A stretch of 64,000 bases of DNA. Source: Periplaneta americana. Lineage: Eukaryota > Arthropoda > Insecta > Blattodea > Blattidae. Under the pieces are notes generated by a model. That model was not told where the DNA came from, did no database searches, and saw only the letters and a list, made by a program, of their open reading frames with translations. A program made the translations under genes and the position numbers. Positions 57,629 to 64,000 of this stretch are shown in pieces (positions within the stretch are counted from its first letter, which is position 1; the number at the start of each line of letters is the position of its first letter). The stretch lies in NCBI RefSeq assembly GCF_040183065.1, contig NC_091130.1, positions 25,453,859 to 25,517,858 of the forward strand, written 5' to 3'.

Positions 57629-57842
57629 AAGGTAACATAAAATTTAACACGTGAAAGACACATAATACGTTTCCCAAAGCGATATAGTGTTAAAAGTTGT
57701 GTAATCAAGATGTATAAAAACAAAAACATTTAGGGAGTTCAAACACCCGTATCACAAAACAAAAACATTTTGGGAGTTAAAACACACACAACTACAGTTA
57801 ACAATCCTTTGCAATCAAAGAAATATTTAATACCCACTAGTG

Positions 57843-58048
57843 CAGGCCTGCAGAACTCGAAAAGTAGGGGAACTATGACGTCAGCCTCACTCCACTTCTA
57901 CTGGGGATGATCGACTTCCGCCCCGAGAATGAATGTTGATGCAGCCGAGCGTAACTAGAACGCCGTGACCGCACAGGTACAAAATGTGGGTGGTGTAAGA
58001 AAGGGGAGGAAAGCAGTCGCTCTCAAGAGCTACAGTTCTGCAGGCCTG
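57843..58048. mobile_element. hAT-type MITE, 206 bp
   Basis: CAGGCCTGCAGAACT at the left and its complement at the right, with the octamer CACTAGTG at 57835-57842 and 58049-58056. Unusually GC- and CpG-rich inside, so it could be mistaken for a promoter island. Confidence 0.88.
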
Positions 58049-58120
58049 CACTAGTGCAAAGTCATTTTTAAAGCTATCACAATCACCATCCTTTACGAAT
58101 TTAAGTTTCCATTTCGACTC

Positions 58121-58167
<47 letters not shown>

Positions 58168-58280
58168 TGAGGGAGGTGGGCTATGATGGTAGAGACTGGA
58201 TTAATCTTGCTCAGGATAGGGACCAATGGCGGGCTTATGTGAGGGCGGCAATGAACCTCCAGGTTCCTTAAAAGCAAGTA

Positions 58281-58347
<67 letters not shown>
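58121..58347. repeat. Two (AAT)n tracts flanking a LINE 3' end
   Basis: AAT units at 58121-58167 and 58280-58347. Confidence 0.9.
58168..58271 (+). pseudogene. LINE 3' end, (GTAA)n-tailed family, copy 3
   Basis: Only the last 34 codons: REVGYDGRDWINLAQDRDQW, RAYVRAAMNLQVP, stop, AAAAGCAAGTAAATAATAAT. It shows the tail grading into AAT repeats. Confidence 0.85.
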
Positions 58348-58501
58348 TAATATTGCTAGAACAAAAATACATATTTTAACAAAAAAAATCATTATAGAAC
58401 TCCCAGAAAAAAAATTAATTTTAATTTATGATTTTAATAAAACGAATTCTCTCTCTGCAGAGGCATTTTTTTCATTCTGTTATCTTCTAGTTCCCATATG
58501 T

Positions 58502-58823
58502 TTTTTTTTTTCCGTTGTTGGTAACTCTATAGCATATATTAGATGCTTTATGGTTGTGCTAACAGATGGAGTTATTCGTCAACAATGTGACGCTGAAACG
58601 TGTGTTCAGGTTACTGCCCAGCGACAGTCCTGATGTATTTTTATATTTGTGATGATTGGTTAATTAATATTAACCCGGCACACTCACAATCACACTCGCA
58701 TTCATATAAATTTCCAGACTCTAGACACCCAGGGAATTATTCTTCTTCACTGAGAGCCGAGCCCGGGAATCGAACCCGGGACCTCCTGATCTATGCTGAC
58801 CAACAGACCACGGAGGCAGTCAG
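58502..58823 (-). mobile_element. SINE with 11-bp target duplication
   Basis: TTCCCATATGT (58491-58501) and TTCCTATATGT (58824-58834) flank it. Minus strand head: TGCCTCCGTGGTCTGTTGGT and B box GGTTCGATTCC in a perfect tRNA-like T arm (CCCGGGTTCGATTCCCGGG). Confidence 0.88.
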
Positions 58824-59409
58824 TTCCTATATGTCTGTATAGGAAATGCAACTGTATTGCAGGTTCACAGTTTTAGCCTACATGTTTTGCATTTAGTTAA
58901 TTCCAATAATTCAAGAAATGCCATAATTTTAAATTCGCTACCATTTTTCCCCTTCATACATCAATGACCGGAAAGCTGTATAAATTTACTTGTCCTAATA
59001 TATTACTTTTAATTACAATTTCGAGGTCTACAGACTTTCTAACTCTGCTTCTGATTTGTAAAAACGGGAACTCCAACAACGGAACACAGAAAATGCTAGA
59101 TTACAATGGGCAACCAGACAGAGAATGACAAGTCGGCTATTCATGCTATCACAAGATGCTATTCGGAAACGTTACTGCTCGCAGATCCAATCAGATTGCA
59201 CACAATACTGCATTTTAATGAAGCAGCGTCTGTGACTATTCAAATGGTTATGAACCAACTCTATGAAATGAACACACAAAATACTCCTTCGTAGAAAGCC
59301 CAACATGAACAGTAATGGCAAATATATATAATTTATTTCCAAGAAGTAGTCTGCCCAGGCATCCTGGGTTGCCAAAGACACAGAATAACACACATATAAG
59401 AATAACTAG

Positions 59410-60555
59410 CCATACCCGTGCGCTCCGCTGCACCCGTTAGAAATAAATAAAAAGTAATTACATAATTAAAATAGGACATTTGATCCAGGGAACATTCGTA
59501 TTTGATAGAAGGATAAATCGTTTAATATGTTACTTCATTTAAATTGCATCCAATTAATTAAAATGCTATCATTTTGGTCCAGAGACACTCATTTGGTGCA
59601 ATGACAATTCCTTTAACATGTTTCTTAATTGTTACTACATGCAACCATAGTTTAATGAAGATTGACATCATTTAGATTTAATGTGTGTATTTTATTTTAC
59701 TTGTTATAGGTTTCCATTGAATTATGGTAATAACTTAATTTTAACCCTTGTTTTCTACGTATTCAGTAAATGGCGCTTGGCCCACTATGGTTGTGAACCC
59801 TTCAAATAACTTAAGTTATATTATATAATATTACATATTATATTGTATTATATTATATTATATTATATTATATCAGAAGTTATTGTAATAATATTATAAC
59901 ATTATGTCCATCTAGAGAAACTACACTTTCCAATGGTGAAATAATAATTAATTATACAAATCGGTTAATTTAGCTTCCGATATTACTTCATACAAACACA
60001 GAAACATTCTCTGTAGGCTATCTTTCATAGCTTTCGATTGTTGTGTCCAAGGCCCCTTATAGACGAAGTCATTTGTTTTTTAATTCATTACACGGCCTTA
60101 GATGGCAGTTATTTTAATTTTAAAACTCATCTCATTAAATATCAGTCCTATCAAAATTTTTCAAGGAATAAAACTTATCGGAAATTATTTTTAAAGAAAC
60201 TTTTGTTATGTAACATTTTTCACAAAAATCAATAATAAGCGAGATATTTCGATTTATTTAATTCAGGCCCTCTTATAACCCCCCTTTTAAATAATGTATT
60301 TTGAATGCCATATAGCCTAAAATCTAAGTTACAATGAACTTAGTTTATATTCCAATTTTCATCGAAATCCGTTCAGCCATTATCGCGTGAAAAGGTAGCA
60401 AACATACATACAGACAGACAGACATACAAACAAAATTTCAAAAAAGCGATTTTCGGTTTCAGGGTGGTTAATTATATATGTTAGGACCAAATATTTTTGG
60501 AAAATCGAAAATTACCAGAAAAATTTCGGCTACAGATTTATTATTAGTATAGATA
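59410..60555 (+). mobile_element. About 1.1-kb interspersed repeat of unknown class
   Basis: Starts CCATACCCGTGCGCTCCGCT and ends TTTATTATTAGTATAGATA, with CCGTTCAGCCATTATCGCGT and CATACATACAGACAGACAGA near the 3' side. These boundaries are familiar from repeats in several insects, by memory. A MITE half copy is inside (59648-59810). The small ORF at 60038 has no known family. Confidence 0.5.
59648..59810 (+). mobile_element. Half copy of the 18-kb MITE
   Basis: Matches 18035-18200 (CCATAGTTTAATGAAGATTG to GGCCCACTATGGTTGTGAAC). The left TIR is absent. Confidence 0.8.
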
Positions 60556-60679
60556 ACGATTACAGTAAAATAGATGAGTCAAATTGAAATGTGAACTAGG
60601 AGCTTAAATTTAAGAAATAATAAATTTGTACATATATTTCAACAATCACACACTAACGGATGGAAAGAGGGGAGGGGGG

Positions 60680-61110
60680 GATTATGATATTCCGTATAAA
60701 TGATTTTTCAGAATCGCCACAGACCCTTTAATGCTAGAAGTAATTATTTTTGGAATGATGTCATGGATTCCAAATGTTCTGATAGTGTTTACAGTTGATC
60801 GTGGGATGGTGCCCCTCGCTCCGATCATTAAACCATGTACTTCCCAGGTGCCTTCTATCTGATATTTTTCTCTGAAATACGGAATAGTAGGCTCCTAAAT
60901 TTGTTGTTTCTCTATGCTGACCTCAGATGGTTGGGTCTGGCTCATCTCAAATCTAACAGTTGGGTCCATATAAAGCCTTTACTATTAGTCTTGTCTAGAG
61001 CCACGATGTCCGCTCTTCTAATTCCGCCGCCTTCAGACGGAACGCAGTGCACCTCTTCATGGACCTCGAAGGATCTTTTTCTAAGGGCTTGTGCTGTTAG
61101 TTTTCGGATG
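60680..61110 (-). pseudogene. LINE 3' coding end, possibly REL-endonuclease clade
   Basis: Minus strand in two frames: YIRKLTAQALRKRSFEVHEE, GGGIRRADIVALDKTNSKGF, then PTVRFEMSQTQPSEV-like codons, YSVFQRKISDRRHLGSTWF in one frame and VHGLMIGARGTIPRSTVN and IHDIIPKIITSSIKGSVAIL in another. RRADIVALD resembles the PD-(D/E)xK-like domain region of R2-type elements. Several shifts; family from memory. Confidence 0.6.
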
Positions 61111-61111
61111 T

Positions 61112-61130
61112 AATGATGATGATGATGATG

Positions 61131-61164
<34 letters not shown>
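61112..61164. repeat. (ATG)n/(AAT)n microsatellite
   Basis: Six ATG units grade into AAT units. Confidence 0.9.
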
Positions 61165-61165
<1 letters not shown>

Positions 61166-61480
61166 TAGCTTTAAAAGCAATAGTGTACCAGATTACTCTA
61201 AATAAGCATTTTCCCTACCATTTATGCCTACTGTTTTCTTCCTGGCGATTTTTCTTCTGTAACTTTCTTAGTCAAATATTGTCGACTCCTGATAATTCGC
61301 GGTAATTAATGCATGAATTTTCGCGAAATATCGAAAATCGCGAATTATCCATAAACTTTGTTTTATTACTGTATTCAGACAGGTTTAATTTCTAAAAATA
61401 CACTTCAAAATCCAGTGCAAAATGTGAAACAGTGCAAAAACATTTTGAAACAATATAATATTAGACAGAATGATCCACTT

Positions 61481-61865
61481 AAAGGCCCATTCACAATGGA
61501 AATTAAACATAACCTTAACATAAACACAGAAGTTTGCGCCCAGGCTAGCAAATGGGATCATTCACAATGATTCATATAAACATTGACATAAACATTACCG
61601 TAAGACGTTAACATGAAAGTTTGCAAACTCCAAACTTTCATGCTTATGCTTACGTGATTTGCAAACAGAACACAATCGTGGAGCGCTGAAGTATACGACA
61701 GAATATGAGGAAAAGCCGTCGTTGTTATGTTTCCATGGTTACCAAGTATGTTTGCTGTTATGTTTATGTTCCCATCGTGAATGATGGTATGACTTCTTGA
61801 TTTTACCGTAACGTTTATATAATTAACGCTTACGTTATGTTTAATTTTCATTGTGAATGAGCCTT
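61481..61865. mobile_element. MITE with subterminal repeats
   Basis: AAAGGCCCATTCACAATGGA at the left and the complement of TTCATTGTGAATGAGCCTT at the right, flanked by TTA/TAA bases. Internal copies of ATTCACAATG in both orientations (near 61557 and 61775) and the palindrome GAAAGTTTGCAAACTCCAAACTTTC stand out. No ORF. Confidence 0.85.
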
Positions 61866-62144
61866 AACTCATTCACCTCCGATAGCGTGTGAAATATTTC
61901 AGATATACACAAACCGACATAAATTAAATTACATCGAAGGGGACACGTAATGTACCTATTTTTTTGTACATGAAAAAATTTTTAAGATATTTGAGTCAAC
62001 TTTCTATTTTTAATGGGAACCAACTATGTTTTGTATTGCAAATAATGCGTTAGCTTTGTCTAATAACAATTGGCTAATTTAGTGACTGAATGTTACGGGT
62101 AAGAGAAACACAAGTAATGTCTGACCAAGGATCGAATAGATGGA

Positions 62145-62257
62145 CACCCTGGGTGGCGCAGCGGTACCGCGCTGCCTTCTGTGCCCGAGGTAGCGGGCCC
62201 AGGTCGATGGCATTTAAGTATGCGTCGTTAAATAAAACATAATTTTCAATTTTTTTT
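62145..62257 (+). mobile_element. Compact SINE, 113 bp
   Basis: TCGAATAGATGGA (62132-62144) and TCGAACAGATGGA (62258-62270) flank it. Starts CACCCTGGGTGGCGCAGCGG (A-box-like TGGCGCAGCGG) and ends TCGTTAAATAAAACATAATT plus T-run. B box is poor (GGTCGATGGC). Confidence 0.8.
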
Positions 62258-62690
62258 TCGAACAGATGGAGGACAATTCTGGTTAGAGTTGTGTGTCAAT
62301 TAAATCGCAATCACAATGCACTGTATATTTTAATACTATGGAAATATTGCACATGGTGAAGTGAGACATAAAATTTGTGTATAATAAACAATTATTCTCA
62401 AAACACAAAATCTCCGGTGTGCAATCAGATTTCTCGCCAATGTCTTATCGTTCAATTGTCCAGCACAGAACTGAAGACATAAGGATTGTATTGGGTAGTG
62501 TACAGTACTATGGGTGTGTTCGATCTTCAATTATGTCAACATTATGAACCAGACATAAGGAAGAGTGCATCAGACATTGTTTATGTTTACTCACCGGTGA
62601 TATTCAAATAGTCTGTAACGCAACATTTGCAATACAAAACATAGTTGGTTCTCACTTAAAAAAGAAAAAGTTGACTCTAATATTGTTTTT

Positions 62691-62948
62691 ATTTTATTTT
62701 TATTGGGTTATTTTACGACGCTGTATCAACATCTAGGTTATTTAGCGTCTGAATGATATGAAGGTGACAATGCCAGTGAAATGAGTCCGGGGTCCAGCAC
62801 CGAAAGTTACCCAGCATTTGCTCGTATTAGGTTGAGGAAAAACCCCGGGAAAAACCTCAATCAGGTACCTTACCCCGACCGGGATTCGATCCCGGGCCAC
62901 CTGCTTTCGCGGCCAGACGCGCTGACCGTTACTCCACAGGTGTGGACA
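62691..62948 (-). mobile_element. tRNA-derived SINE (family 2)
   Basis: Third copy of the 47 kb SINE; B box GGATCGAATCCC on the minus strand. The flanks CTAATATTG and ACAATATC are a possible weak duplication. Confidence 0.88.
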
Positions 62949-63034
62949 ATATCTTAAAAATTATTTCATGTACAAAAATACATTACGTGTGTAATTTAAA
63001 TTGCAATTGTCGGTTTGTACATATCTGAAATATT

Positions 63035-63344
63035 CATCCTGCCTAGGACTCGCGTTACGGAATGCGCGCTGGTTCGAGTCCTCATGGGGGAAGAAATTTT
63101 CTCATGAAATTTCGGCCAGTGTATGGGGCAGGTGCCCACCTAGCATCGTGATGCACTTGGGAAGCTACAATAGGTAGCGAAATCCGGCTGCGAAAGCCAG
63201 CTATAACGGCTGGGGGGATCATCGTGCAAACCACACGATACCTCCATTCTGGTTGGATGATCGTCCACCTCTGCTTCGGTATGTGGACGTGAGGCCAGCA
63301 GCCGGCTGGTCGGTCTGGGCCCTTCACGAGCTGTAGCGCCACGG

Positions 63345-63382
<38 letters not shown>
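63035..63382 (+). mobile_element. SINE with (ATT)n tail
   Basis: tRNA-like head (GACTCGCGTTACGGAATGCG, B box GGTTCGAGTCC), a GC-rich body with GGCAGGTGCCCACCTAGCAT and an (ATT)n tail at 63345-63382. Inserted in the right arm of the large inverted repeat. Confidence 0.85.
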
Positions 63383-63402
63383 CGGAGGTGAAAGAGTCAA
63401 GT

Positions 63403-64000
63403 GAGCCATCCTGAATAGTACTACTGCAGTGGGACAGAATCTTAAAACAAGGAATACAAGTTTTACAAAATATCATAAGGAGACACTAGTTTATACACAT
63501 TTTTGCTAGTTTCTTAGAGGATTGTTCATTTTTTCCGATTTTATATTGCAAATTTCTTAAGACGAAGGGAGAGAGCGTAAATCTAGTAAAAACGGAAATG
63601 AAAAGTTATTTCGCCCCCTTCAAAGAAGAGTCGCGAATTTCCCCCAAAGCGAATTAACCGAACGCGAATTAACATCAAAATAATTTACTATTCTTCCAAG
63701 CACTTTGTTATGATTGGTCAAGTTACATCTCCTCAGATTCCTCTCCGAGTTAGCGGTTTTAACTACCAGACGACATGGAGTAATTACACTACTGGATTAG
63801 CTAAACGCTTGTGAAATAGCTGTTGTCTATTCTAAATTAGTGTAAGTCGACCATTATTTGAGTGAATGTGGGACGCAAGCGAACTATGATTGTGATGTTG
63901 ACAAATTCTGATAAGCTGATATAGCTCGCGCAAGGAACGATTACCGAAAAGCAATGGTGGGGCTGCTCTCTGTTTTGACGTGTGTATGTAGACACGCTGA
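63403..64000. other. Unassigned right edge
   Basis: GCGAATT-rich motifs near 63630-63690 echo GATAATTCGCGG at 61290, possibly ends of an older element. No exon matching the DCAF11 N-terminus was found. Confidence 0.35.

Larger units (their letters stand above)
57520..57716. mobile_element. Palindromic hammerhead-bearing element, copy 2
   Basis: AAAACAAAAA at 57510-57519 and 57717-57726 flanks it as a probable target duplication. The arms share ATTAAATTTTATGTTACCTT and GTTAACATGTTTCGGCCTG in inverted orientation and meet at the palindrome ATCAGAACTGTTCTGAT. It lies just upstream of the first DCAF11 exon found. Confidence 0.8.
61867..63401. mobile_element. Large inverted-repeat element, right arm disrupted by SINEs
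   Basis: Left arm 61867-62060 (ATTCACCTCCGATA, CAGATATACACAAACCGACA, GAACCAACTATGTTTTGTAT) is found in reverse between 63401 and 62625, split by SINE insertions at 62691-62948 and 63035-63382. A third SINE is in the loop at 62145-62257. It adjoins the MITE at 61481-61865 directly. Confidence 0.75.

Noticed and set aside
62594-62626. Candidate DCAF11 first exon on the minus strand
   Set aside because: It fits the phase but is part of an inverted-repeat arm whose partner is at 62030-62056, so it is probably transposon sequence.
1-64000. CRISPR arrays, operons or bacterial features
   Set aside because: Repeats present are minisatellites, SINEs and TIRs. Introns, pol III SINEs and LINE tails show an animal nuclear genome.

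Overview
This window is AT-rich, repeat-dense animal DNA that looks like an insect nuclear genome. Long introns, many tRNA-derived SINEs, decayed mariner, Tigger/pogo, hAT-like and piggyBac-like elements, 5'-truncated LINEs and hammerhead-bearing Penelope-like elements support this. The recurring LINE tail ending in (GTAA)n and one SINE family recall cockroach (Blattodea, Periplaneta-like) sequence. That species guess rests on recollection and was not searched.

One host gene is clear. An ortholog of DCAF11 (WDR23), a WD40 substrate receptor of the CUL4-DDB1 ubiquitin ligase, lies on the minus strand from 57470 to 31473. Ten coding exons join in phase with consensus splice sites and give about 500 residues. 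The N-terminal acidic segment is not found and probably lies beyond position 64000 or in an exon I could not recognise. The last exon is duplicated. An alternative terminal exon (31674-31793) ends in a stop codon directly followed by the CAG acceptor of the ordinary terminal exon (31473-31670). A third, degenerate copy lies downstream near 30.75-31.03 kb.

From 1 to about 30.4 kb I see no convincing host gene, only transposon layers. These include a BED-finger transposon (3.3-4.2 kb), a LINE inserted with a 5' inversion and a 17-bp target duplication (7.6-8.5 kb), and a piggyBac-like element (10.7-13.3 kb) that split a tandem duplication and itself carries a hAT-like element and SINEs. Further on are DUF4817-type mariner relatives (14.6, 18.3, 22.9 kb), a 39-bp minisatellite (17.2 kb), a head-to-head Penelope-like element with two hammerhead ribozyme motifs (19.9-20.5 kb), and long fold-back elements (26.9 and 28.1 kb).

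From 30.4 to 57.5 kb the DCAF11 introns are filled with LINE fragments, mariner and Tigger remnants, SINEs and MITEs. From 57.5 to 64 kb the sequence is again transposon-derived, ending in a large interrupted inverted repeat (61.9-63.4 kb) with three SINE insertions.
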